Assembly: GCA_002452095.1 (NCBI GenBank)
Contig: DKEG01000064.1
Coordinates: forward strand, 51,285-64,740
Length of the DNA stretch: 13,456 nucleotides
Direction of reading: 5' to 3'
DNA from: Bacteroidales bacterium UBA6828
GTDB taxonomy: Bacteria > Bacteroidota > Bacteroidia > Bacteroidales > Paludibacteraceae
This document shows, in pieces, positions 1 through 5,922 of this stretch. The notes beneath the pieces are model-generated. The model did not search any database. It saw nothing but the letters and a program-made list of their open reading frames with translations, and was not told the origin of the DNA. Position 1 is the stretch's first letter. The number at the start of each line of letters is the position of its first letter. The position numbers and the translations under genes are program-made.

Positions 1-36
1 TAGAAAGGACGTAGAAAGAAAGCGTTTTTTCTATGC

Positions 37-64
37 GTTTATGCAATATGTATAGTGCATAAAC
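37..64. repeat. Perfect 9-bp inverted repeat (stem-loop)
   Basis: GTTTATGCA at 37-45 is the exact reverse complement of TGCATAAAC at 56-64, with a 10-nt AT-rich loop. No T-run follows directly, so it is not a classic terminator by itself. It may be an operator or the 3' end structure of a gene that lies off the left edge. Confidence 0.45.
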
Positions 65-70
65 CGTATA

Positions 71-100
71 GGGGTGTTTTCGTGGTTGGCACCTCTTTTT
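71..100 (+). terminator. Probable rho-independent terminator of an upstream gene
   Basis: GGGGTG (71-76) can pair with CACCTC (90-95), with one G-U pair and a 13-nt loop, followed by five T at 96-100. The gene it would serve is outside the window. Confidence 0.45.
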
Positions 101-110
101 GTAGGTGATA

Positions 111-142
111 TTTGCATATATCGTTTTTTATCCGTACCTTTG
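111..142 (+). promoter_or_regulatory. Bacteroidota-type promoter of tRNA-Leu
   Basis: TTTG at 111-114 (-33 box) and TACCTTTG at 135-142 (-7 box, consensus TAnnTTTG) are separated by exactly 20 nt. This is the established spacing for the primary sigma factor of Bacteroidota. The tRNA begins 55 nt after the -7 box, leaving room for a short 5' leader. Confidence 0.75.
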
Positions 143-197
143 CAGTCGGTTTTGAGTGGATAATGGTCGCAGGGTTGCCCTGTGGTTGTTTTTCAAC

Positions 198-283
198 GCC
201 GCGATGGTGGAATCGGTAGACACGAGGGACTTAAAATCCCTTGACCGGAAATGGTTGTGTGGGTTCAAGTCCCACTCGCGGTA
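198..283 (+). tRNA. tRNA-Leu (anticodon UAA)
   Basis: The acceptor stem pairs 198-204 with 276-282 (one G-U pair), with discriminator A at 283. The anticodon stem 225-229/237-241 encloses a 7-nt loop with TAA at 232-234, which reads leucine UUA codons. A long variable arm (about 242-258) and the T arm 259-275 (stem GTGGG/CCCAC, loop TTCAAGT) make it a class II tRNA, as expected for Leu. CCA is not encoded; the bases after A283 are CGA. The gene is intact, with its own promoter and terminator. Confidence 0.96.
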
Positions 284-289
284 CGATAC

Positions 290-327
290 GGGCAAACCGA
301 TGCATATCGGAGTTGCCCTTTTTATTT
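290..327 (+). terminator. Strong rho-independent terminator of tRNA-Leu
   Basis: GGGCAA (290-295) pairs with TTGCCC (313-318) and CCGAT (297-301) pairs with ATCGG (306-310) around a GCAT loop. Five T follow at 319-323, then ATTT. It lies 6 nt after the tRNA. Confidence 0.9.
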
Positions 328-329
328 AG

Positions 330-550
330 AATCCCCGCCGGCTATCCATAGAGAAAAACATACCCACTACGCCCCCAAGCACAACAACAAATCCGACCTG
401 TTCCGGCTTACGGCTGGGAATATGCTCCGTATTGGCTATGTCAAGGGAGACGACAAACTTGCCTATCTCATCGGCTTGTACGAAGGCTACAGTTTCAGCA
501 CCCTGCTCGAAATCAATTCCATGCGCAAAGAAATCACCCGAAAGCGGTAA
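330..550 (+). pseudogene. Possible gene remnant, coding-like, unrecognised
   Basis: Between the tRNA terminator and the next promoter there is no convincing complete gene. One frame is open from the terminator to a TAA at 548-550 and its composition looks like real protein (from the ATG at 422: 42 residues, beginning MLRIGYVKGDDKLAYLIGLY). The open frame extends upstream of that ATG without a start of its own after the terminator. It has no recognisable promoter. I read it as either the decayed 3' end of a lost gene or a 42-aa small protein starting at 422. I do not recognise the family. The rest of the stretch to 639 is AT-rich and shows nothing I can name. Confidence 0.2.
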
Positions 551-639
551 GTCCTCTGCCGGTTTTTCTGCCTAATGCAAAGAAAAAATGCTGTTTATGG
601 CATAAGAAACATCAATAGGAATGGAAAAATGAATATAAA

Positions 640-671
640 TTTGTTACTTTCACAAAAAATAACTACCTTTG
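640..671 (+). promoter_or_regulatory. Bacteroidota-type promoter of the OMP-HD-lpx-glnS unit
   Basis: TTTG (640-643), a 20-nt spacer and TACCTTTG (664-671) match the -33/-7 consensus exactly. Transcription would begin near 677-680, leaving only about 12 nt before the ATG at 691. No terminator-like structure is evident until 7657, so this may drive everything down to glnS. Confidence 0.75.
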
Positions 672-690
672 TGGCGTTTTAGTGCAGGTT

Positions 691-1530
691 ATGAAAAGAC
701 ATTTGCTAATTTCCATACTCGCGTTGGTACTTGGTTTGGGTTACAGTAGTTCGTTGATGGCGGAGATAAAGCCGAACAAAGGCAATCCGCAGCAAAAGAC
801 ACAGGTGCGCCGATCGTGGCGTAAGACACCCGACAGACACGGTCTCTATTCTACGCGCAACTCTTCTGTGGCGCAAGGTATTACCCTGACAGGCAATGCC
901 CTGTATTATTATGGTGATGTGGATATGCTCGGCGTGGCGTTCAAGGAGGGGTTCCAAAAGCAGAACCTCAGTGTGGGCGGCAGTGTCATATTCAGCTATC
1001 TCCATCCGCTGGCTAATAGTGCCAACTGGCGTTTTTCCCTTTCCGGAGGTTACCTGCATGGCAACGACAGTGCACGCTATGCGCAGACCACAGACCCGGT
1101 TACGGGGCAAGAGATGCAGACGCAGATGGGCAAGGGGTCTTTCAGAAGCGGTTTCGGCGAACTGGCAGCGGGGGTCGAGTGGTATCCTTTCCCTAAGGCA
1201 GGGTTTTATATCTATGGCGGCTTGGGACTGAACTTGAGCGTTATCAATTATGATTTTACCCGCTCCAATCGCGGTGAGGGGCAGGTGGTGAGCGTGCTGC
1301 CTATGTTACCGATAGAGATAGGATATAATATCAACCTGACCCACGGCTTCTTTATGACCGTTATGGCATCTGTTCATCAGGGACTCTTGGATGTACCACA
1401 TAGCAACCTCGATGCATACCCGCTTACCAAATCGTCTCGTTTCCAGTGGGGAGATGGCTATTTTATGTTAGGTCTCTCTTTCTCCTATCGCTGGCAGAAA
1501 TGTGAACCGTGCCGCTTGTACCAATGGTAA
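691..1530 (+). CDS. Outer-membrane beta-barrel protein (DUF6089/PorG-like)
   Basis: The 279-aa protein has an N-terminal Sec signal peptide (MKRH, hydrophobic residues 5-19, likely cleavage after LMA at residue 24). The rest shows alternating aromatic/small-residue strands typical of a small outer-membrane beta barrel, for example around YYYGDVDML, GFYIYGGLGLNLS and GYFMLGLSFSYRW. General resemblance is to the DUF6089/PorG-like barrels of Bacteroidota; I cannot fix the family further. The last strand is followed by a CxxC tail (CEPC) instead of ending at the usual aromatic residue. A GTG at 682 is in frame, but ATG 691 gives a proper signal peptide and leaves room for a transcript start. The stop overlaps the start of the HD gene (ATGGTAA, 1524-1530), implying translational coupling. 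Its exact role is unknown; the neighbours suggest envelope biogenesis. Confidence 0.75.
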   Translation: MKRHLLISILALVLGLGYSSSLMAEIKPNKGNPQQKTQVRRSWRKTPDRHGLYSTRNSSVAQGITLTGNALYYYGDVDMLGVAFKEGFQKQNLSVGGSVIFSYLHPLANSANWRFSLSGGYLHGNDSARYAQTTDPVTGQEMQTQMGKGSFRSGFGELAAGVEWYPFPKAGFYIYGGLGLNLSVINYDFTRSNRGEGQVVSVLPMLPIEIGYNINLTHGFFMTVMASVHQGLLDVPHSNLDAYPLTKSSRFQWGDGYFMLGLSFSYRWQKCEPCRLYQW

Positions 1531-2780
1531 CCAACAAACGGAAGATAATCAACGACCCTGTATTCGGATTTTTCACTATCCCGAGCGACCTGCTCTACGA
1601 TGTGTTGCAGCATCCGTACGTACAACGCCTCAACCGCATTCGCCAGTTGGGGCTGTCTTATTTGGTTTATCCGGGTGCAATGCACAGCCGTTTCCTCCAT
1701 TCGTTGGGTGCGATGCACCTGATGAACGAGGGAATTGCCTCATTGCGTGGCAAAGGAGTGGAAATCAGTGACGGTGAGGCTACCGGTGCATTGGCGGCTA
1801 TTCTGCTCCACGACATCGGACACGGACCATTCTCCCATGTGCTGGAGCATACTCTGGTGGAGGGTATCACCCACGAGAAGATCTCTCTCCTGATGATGGA
1901 GCAGATCAATATCGACCTTAGCCGCGGCAACGAGCAGCAACTCTGGCAGCAGCGTCCGTTGGACGAGGCGATTGCTATCTTCCAAGACCGTTATCCACGT
2001 CATTTCCTCCATCAACTCATCTCCAGCCAGTTGGATGTGGACAGAATGGACTATCTCTGCCGCGACTCGTTCTTCACGGGCGTGCAGGAGGGGCGTGTGG
2101 CGAGCGAGAGGTTGCTCAAGATGCTCAATGTGGTGGACGACCGTCTCGTGGTGGAGATCAAGGGAATCTACTCGGTAGAGAAATTTCTGGTTGCACGCCG
2201 TCTGATGTATTGGCAGGTTTATCTCCATAAGACTTCCGTCGCCGCCGAGCAGCACCTTGTAAAGATACTTGCGCGGGCAAAGGAACTGGCTCTGTCAGGC
2301 AAAGAACTGTTCTGCTCACCCGCATTGCACTATTTTTTGTACCATCGTGTTACGGCAGCCGATTTTGCTCTCGGCAGTGAGGCAATGCAGCAGTATGCCC
2401 TCCTCGATGATACCGATGTACTGTCGGCTATCAAGGTCTGGATGGACTCGGACGATATTGTGCTTCGCGAACTGAGTACGGCGTTTACCAACCGTCAAAT
2501 CTTCCGTGGGCGGCTGCTGACCGAACCGCTCACCGACACCGAGCAACAGATCCTGCGCCGGCATTACGCCAATGTGTTCGGTATCAGCGACCGGGAGGCG
2601 GAGTATTTCTTTGTGGAACATATGTCCACGAGCAATACCTATTCGGAGAAAGACGACTCTATTGATATACTCTACCGCGATGGTACGGTACGCGACATCG
2701 CCTCTGCCAGTGAGATACTTGACCTGCCATCCCTTACCCGCAAGCCCAAGAAACTCTATCTGTTCGAGTTCCGGGCATAG
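1524..2780 (+). CDS. HD-superfamily phosphohydrolase (dNTPase/SAMHD1-like)
   Basis: The 418-aa protein carries the metal-binding HD signature. The first His lies in RFLHSLGAMHL (H59), the HD pair in LLHDIGHGPFSH (H96, D97), and the last Asp in SQLDVDRMDYLCRDS (D171-D176). This order is that of the HD phosphohydrolase family that includes SAMHD1 and bacterial dNTPases. The true substrate is not shown by the sequence. The start is set at ATG 1524, which overlaps the stop of the preceding gene. A GTG at 1509 would add five residues and is less likely. The family commonly lies directly upstream of lpxD in Bacteroidales, as here, so it is probably co-expressed with lipid A synthesis. A functional link has not been established from sequence. 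Confidence 0.88.
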   Translation: MVTNKRKIINDPVFGFFTIPSDLLYDVLQHPYVQRLNRIRQLGLSYLVYPGAMHSRFLHSLGAMHLMNEGIASLRGKGVEISDGEATGALAAILLHDIGHGPFSHVLEHTLVEGITHEKISLLMMEQINIDLSRGNEQQLWQQRPLDEAIAIFQDRYPRHFLHQLISSQLDVDRMDYLCRDSFFTGVQEGRVASERLLKMLNVVDDRLVVEIKGIYSVEKFLVARRLMYWQVYLHKTSVAAEQHLVKILARAKELALSGKELFCSPALHYFLYHRVTAADFALGSEAMQQYALLDDTDVLSAIKVWMDSDDIVLRELSTAFTNRQIFRGRLLTEPLTDTEQQILRRHYANVFGISDREAEYFFVEHMSTSNTYSEKDDSIDILYRDGTVRDIASASEILDLPSLTRKPKKLYLFEFRA

Positions 2781-2783
2781 GCA

Positions 2784-2804
2784 ATTAACAATTAACAATT
2801 AACA
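2784..2804. repeat. ATTAACA x3 heptad array after the HD gene
   Basis: Three perfect tandem copies of ATTAACA start 3 nt after the HD stop codon. The same three-copy array recurs after glnS at 7635-7655. Confidence 0.9.
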
Positions 2805-2831
2805 TACAGCGTAGTTCTTTGACTCGTGTTT

Positions 2832-2852
2832 TTGTTATAGGATTGTTATAGG
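2832..2852. repeat. Two tandem copies of TTGTTATAGG
   Basis: TTGTTATAGG occurs at 2832-2841 and 2843-2852, giving an 11-bp period in the HD-lpxD intergenic region (2781-2979). It could be a protein-binding direct repeat on one helix face. No consensus promoter with the 20-nt spacing was found around it. Confidence 0.5.
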
Positions 2853-2862
2853 TGAAGCGTGA

Positions 2863-2891
2863 GGCGGGTGTGCGAGAGCACACTGAGCGCC
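2863..2891. other. GC-rich stem-loop with GAGA tetraloop
   Basis: GTGTGC (2868-2873) and GCACAC (2878-2883) form a perfect 6-bp stem closed by the GNRA-type loop GAGA. Outside it GGCG (2863-2866) can pair with CGCC (2888-2891). The GC-rich block stands out from its AT-rich flanks. It resembles a REP-like palindrome or a structured leader of the lpx genes. No known RNA family was recognised. Confidence 0.5.
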
Positions 2892-2940
2892 GAAGCGACA
2901 CGAAGCCCGGTGGGTTGAGTAGAACTCCTTATAGTTATAA

Positions 2941-2975
2941 ACTCATCATTCATAATTATTAATTCATAATTAGCA
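2941..2975. repeat. Heptad array (ATTCATA type) before lpxD
   Basis: Five consecutive 7-bp units, degenerate around ATTCATA: ACTCATC, ATTCATA, ATTATTA, ATTCATA, ATTAGCA. The array ends 4 nt before the GTG start of lpxD. Confidence 0.8.
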
Positions 2976-2979
2976 CAAA

Positions 2980-4005
2980 GTGGAATTTTCTGCACAACAA
3001 ATATCCCTCCTTCTGGGAGGAAAACTCTATGGCGACCCCAATCGCGCTGTGAGCGATGTTGCCCCTATAGAGTCCGCTACCGAGGACAAACTCTGTTTTC
3101 TCTGCGACGATAAATATATGCCCTACCTGGCAACCACGCAAGCCTCTGTCGTATTGGTTACGGCAAGTCTTTTGGGCGACAAATTCCCCGAAAGCAGTGC
3201 TACTGTGATTGCCGTAGAGAACGCCCGCGGGGCGATGGGGCAACTGCTCCAACTCGTAGCAAAAGCCATGAATCCCGCCCGCCATGGCATAGAGCAACCC
3301 GCCTATATCAGTGAAGGCGTCTCCGTACCCGACGATGCCTATATCGGTGCGTTTGCCTATATCGGCAAGAACGTCCGTCTCGGCAAGGGCGTACAGATTT
3401 ATCCGAATACGTATATCGGCGATAATGTGCAGATAGGCGACAATACGATTCTCTATGCAGGGGTGAAAGTCTATTACAACTGTGTGGTCGGACGTGATTG
3501 TATCCTCCATGCGGGCGTGGTAGTCGGTGCAGACGGTTTTGGTTTCGAACCCGATGCACAGGGCGTGAACCAAAAACTGCCGCAGATAGGCAATGTGGTG
3601 ATTGAGGACGATGTGGAGATTGGTGCCAATAGTACGATTGACCGTGCTATGATGGGTTCCACCCGCATCCGCCGCAATGCGAAGATAGACAACCTCGTGC
3701 AGGTGGCGCACAATGTGGAAGTGGGCGAGTCCACTTTTATGTGCGCACAAGTGGGCGTGGCGGGTTCTACCAAAATAGGCAGCCATTGTATCCTTGCCGG
3801 TCAGGCTGGCGTGGCAGGGCATATCGAGATTGCCGACCGCTGTGTCTTCGGTGCGCAGGCGGGGGTGGCAGGCAGCGTCCGCAAACCGGGTATGTATCAG
3901 GGTTCGCCCGCCATCGATGCAATGAACTGGCGCCGCTCCTCGGTCGGTTTTAAGCAACTGCCCGACCTGATGCGCCGCCTCAACGAGATAGAAAAGAATT
4001 TGTAA
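2980..4005 (+). CDS. lpxD: UDP-3-O-acylglucosamine N-acyltransferase
   Basis: LpxD catalyses the third step of lipid A synthesis in the cytoplasm, transferring a 3-hydroxyacyl chain from acyl carrier protein to the 2-amino group of UDP-3-O-acylglucosamine. The 341-aa length is normal. Residues 1-100 form the uridine-binding N-terminal domain. Residues 106-300 are left-handed beta-helix hexapeptide repeats (for example YIGAFAYIGKNVRLGKGVQI). The catalytic His is H244 in VQVAHNVEVG, matching H239 of E. coli. The C-terminus (MRRLNEIEKNL) is the usual short helix. The start is GTG 2980, giving MEFSAQQIS, the conserved beginning in this group; there is no better ATG. It is followed after 72 nt by lpxC, and the intervening DNA is mostly tandem heptads. 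Confidence 0.96.
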   Translation: MEFSAQQISLLLGGKLYGDPNRAVSDVAPIESATEDKLCFLCDDKYMPYLATTQASVVLVTASLLGDKFPESSATVIAVENARGAMGQLLQLVAKAMNPARHGIEQPAYISEGVSVPDDAYIGAFAYIGKNVRLGKGVQIYPNTYIGDNVQIGDNTILYAGVKVYYNCVVGRDCILHAGVVVGADGFGFEPDAQGVNQKLPQIGNVVIEDDVEIGANSTIDRAMMGSTRIRRNAKIDNLVQVAHNVEVGESTFMCAQVGVAGSTKIGSHCILAGQAGVAGHIEIADRCVFGAQAGVAGSVRKPGMYQGSPAIDAMNWRRSSVGFKQLPDLMRRLNEIEKNL

Positions 4006-4035
4006 GTGTGTAAATTTGTAAATTCTTTGCATATA

Positions 4036-4077
4036 ATTCGTAATTCGTAATTCATAATTCATAATTCATAATTAAAA
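4036..4077. repeat. Heptad array (ATTCATA type) abutting the lpxC start
   Basis: Six tandem 7-bp units: ATTCGTA twice, ATTCATA three times, then ATTAAAA. The last unit ends at 4077, directly before ATG 4078. This is the most regular array in the window. A pair of 8-bp repeats (GTAAATTT, GTAAATTC) lies just upstream at 4010-4025. Confidence 0.92.
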
Positions 4078-4977
4078 ATGAACCAGCATACCATCTCCGC
4101 CCCTTTCACTCTCTCGGGTAAGGGATTGCATACAGGCTTGCATATCACGGCGAACTTCCTGCCCGCAGACGAGAATACAGGCATACAACTCTGCCGTATC
4201 GACCTGCCGGGCAAACCTACCCACCAAGCCCTTGCCGACTATGTCAGTGCCACCGAGCGTGGTACGGTTTTGGAACACGGCGCGTGGAAAATATCGACCG
4301 TGGAGCACGCCCTCTCCGCCCTCTATGCAATGGGGGTGGACAACTGCCTCATTGAGTTGGACGGTCCCGAGATGCCTATCCTCGATGGCAGTGCCAAACT
4401 GTTCGTCAAAGCGATACAGGCTGCGGGCTTGCAGGAGCAGCAGACGGAGCGCAAAGTGTTTGTCGTTACGGAGCCTATCGAGTATGTCTCCGAGCGCGGC
4501 AACAAGTTGGTGCTGCTGCCTTCCGACCACTACGAGGTGGAGGTAATGATTTCTTTCCCGAGTGTCTTCCTGCGCGAGCAGCATGCCGAACTGCATAACC
4601 TGAGCGACTACCCCCGCGAGATAGCCGCCGCACGTACTTTCTGCTTCGTGCGCGAGATCGAGCCGCTCCTGCGCATGGGGCTTATCAAGGGCGGAGACCT
4701 GCAAAACGCACTGGTGATATACGAGACCCGGATGTCGCAGGAGGGATTGGATTATATGACCGACAAACTCGGTGCACCGCACCTTGATGCCACCAAACTC
4801 GGTTACCTCTCTCCGCTCAACTACCAGAACGAGCCGGCGCGGCACAAACTGCTCGACCTCATCGGTGATATGTCGCTACTCGGGTGCTATATCCAAGGCA
4901 AACTCATCGCCGAGCGACCGGGACACACCTTCAACACCTCCTGCTGCCGCCAACTGCGCAATAAAGTAATTCAATAA
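4078..4977 (+). CDS. lpxC: UDP-3-O-acyl-N-acetylglucosamine deacetylase, stand-alone
   Basis: LpxC removes the acetyl group from UDP-3-O-acyl-GlcNAc, the committed zinc-dependent step of lipid A synthesis. The 299-aa protein has all expected catalytic residues: E76 and H77 in TVEHALSALYAMG, T187 in ARTF, H256/K257/D260 in HKLLDLIGD with D264, and H283 in GHTFN. H77, H256 and D260 are the zinc ligands. In most Bacteroidota LpxC is fused at its C-terminus to FabZ (3-hydroxyacyl-ACP dehydratase), giving about 460 aa. Here the protein ends 16 residues after GHTFN and the next gene begins 34 nt later, so the FabZ part is absent. There is no frameshifted FabZ remnant in the gap. ATG 4078 sits directly after a heptad array. 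Confidence 0.96.
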   Translation: MNQHTISAPFTLSGKGLHTGLHITANFLPADENTGIQLCRIDLPGKPTHQALADYVSATERGTVLEHGAWKISTVEHALSALYAMGVDNCLIELDGPEMPILDGSAKLFVKAIQAAGLQEQQTERKVFVVTEPIEYVSERGNKLVLLPSDHYEVEVMISFPSVFLREQHAELHNLSDYPREIAAARTFCFVREIEPLLRMGLIKGGDLQNALVIYETRMSQEGLDYMTDKLGAPHLDATKLGYLSPLNYQNEPARHKLLDLIGDMSLLGCYIQGKLIAERPGHTFNTSCCRQLRNKVIQ

Positions 4978-5011
4978 TTACAAATTAAAAATTACACATT
5001 ACAAATTTACT
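4977..5011. repeat. Heptad array (ATTACAA type) abutting the lpxA start
   Basis: Five consecutive 7-bp units: ATTACAA, ATTAAAA, ATTACAC, ATTACAA, ATTTACT. The array starts on the last base of the lpxC stop and ends directly before ATG 5012, so it fills the whole intergenic gap. Confidence 0.85.
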
Positions 5012-5788
5012 ATGACCCAACCATTAGCATACATCCATCCGGAGGCGAAGATTGACCCCTCCGTGCAAATCGGTCCCTTTGTCTATATCGACAAAGATGT
5101 GGAAATAGGCGCAGGCACCATCATTGATGCCAACGCCACTATCTGCGAGGGCGTGCGTATAGGCAAGAACTGCCATATCTTCCCCTCTGCCGTAGTGGGT
5201 GCTATTCCGCAGGACTTGAAGTTCAAAGGCGAGAAGACCTATGTCTTCATTGGTGATAACACCACCATTCGCGAGTGCGCTACTATCCATCGCGGTACAG
5301 CCAGCAAGGGCAAGACCGTAGTGGGCAGCAACTGCCTGATTATGGCATATTGCCATGTGGCACACGACTGCCTGCTCCACGACCATATTATTATGTCCAA
5401 CGCCGTACAACTGGCAGGCGAAGTGGTGGTGGACGACTGGGCTATCATCGGTGGCGGCAGCCTCGTCCACCAGTTCACCCATATCGGGGCGCACGTGATG
5501 ATACAGGGCGGCACGAAAATAAACAAGGACATCCCGCCGTATGTCATCGCAGCACGCGAACCGGTATCGTACTGCGGTATCAACTCTGTCGGACTCAACC
5601 GCCGCGGATTCACCCGTGAGCAGATAGCCTCCATACAAGACACCTACCGCACGCTGTATATGTCCGGTCTCAATGTAACGCAGGCGGTTGAGCAGATCCT
5701 TGCTGCCGTCCCCGAGACCCCCGAGCGCAACGCAATCATCGACTTTATCAAAGCCTCTCCCCGTGGCATCGTCCGCGGCATAAACTAA
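5012..5788 (+). CDS. lpxA: UDP-N-acetylglucosamine acyltransferase
   Basis: LpxA catalyses the first step of lipid A synthesis, adding a 3-hydroxyacyl chain from ACP to the 3-OH of UDP-GlcNAc. The 258 aa match the family length. Residues 8-175 are hexapeptide-repeat beta helix; the rest is the helical C-terminal domain (GLNRRGFTREQI). The catalytic base is H118 in HVAHDC, matching E. coli H125. The ECATIHRGT segment (89-97) and LVHQF (151-155, matching E. coli H160) are conserved. By alignment with E. coli, the acyl-length ruler position (G173 there) is Gly166 here, consistent with a long acyl chain. E. coli H144 corresponds to E137 here (LAGE instead of LAGH), a substitution worth checking. 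The catalytic core is otherwise intact. Confidence 0.96.
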   Translation: MTQPLAYIHPEAKIDPSVQIGPFVYIDKDVEIGAGTIIDANATICEGVRIGKNCHIFPSAVVGAIPQDLKFKGEKTYVFIGDNTTIRECATIHRGTASKGKTVVGSNCLIMAYCHVAHDCLLHDHIIMSNAVQLAGEVVVDDWAIIGGGSLVHQFTHIGAHVMIQGGTKINKDIPPYVIAAREPVSYCGINSVGLNRRGFTREQIASIQDTYRTLYMSGLNVTQAVEQILAAVPETPERNAIIDFIKASPRGIVRGIN

Positions 5789-5820
5789 TTAGGAATGATG
5801 AATTAGGAATTATGAATTAT
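5786..5820. repeat. Heptad array after lpxA, inverted orientation
   Basis: Five 7-bp units follow the lpxA stop: TAATTAG, GAATGAT, GAATTAG, GAATTAT, GAATTAT. Read on the minus strand these are the ATTCATA-type unit, so this array faces the one at 5885-5919. The 134-nt lpxA-glnS gap holds both arrays and the GC hairpin between them. Confidence 0.8.
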
Positions 5821-5841
5821 TACTCATGCACAGTGTAGCCT

Positions 5842-5866
5842 CGGGGACGCGGGCGCCCCGCCCGCG
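5842..5866. other. GC-rich palindrome between lpxA and glnS
   Basis: CGCGGGC (5848-5854) and GCCCGCG (5860-5866) form a perfect 7-bp stem with a 5-nt loop. An alternative stem CGGGG (5842-5846)/CCCCG (5856-5860) is mutually exclusive with it. There is no T-run, so a terminator is unlikely. It may be a REP-like element. Confidence 0.55.
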
Positions 5867-5884
5867 GTATATATTCCTCTATTA

Positions 5885-5919
5885 ATTCCTCATTCATCAT
5901 TCAAAATTCATAATTAAAC
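5885..5919. repeat. Heptad array (ATTCATA type) before glnS
   Basis: Five consecutive 7-bp units: ATTCCTC, ATTCATC, ATTCAAA, ATTCATA, ATTAAAC. The array ends 3 nt before ATG 5923. Confidence 0.85.
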
Positions 5920-5922
5920 GAA

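Noticed and set aside
198..283. tRNA-Leu as the integration target of the element
   Set aside because: The tRNA is intact and lies about 10 kb from the integrase, with ordinary chromosomal genes in between.
251..550. A 99-aa open frame starting inside tRNA-Leu
   Set aside because: Its start codon lies within the tRNA and the frame runs through the tRNA terminator. Only the part after 330 looks coding-like and is listed as a possible remnant.
682..690. GTG start for the beta-barrel protein
   Set aside because: It lies only about 10 nt after the -7 box, at the likely transcription start, and ATG 691 gives a normal signal peptide.
2959..4062. A 367-aa minus-strand open frame opposite lpxD
   Set aside because: It mirrors the lpxD reading frame, has no family resemblance, and arises from codon bias of the GC-balanced gene.
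4036..4077. Heptad arrays as a CRISPR array
   Set aside because: Units are 7 bp, directly abutting, AT-rich, with no spacers and no cas genes. They are simple tandem repeats.
5842..5866. GC palindrome before glnS as a terminator
   Set aside because: There is no T-run on either side, and glnS has no consensus promoter of its own after it, so termination here would leave glnS without transcription.
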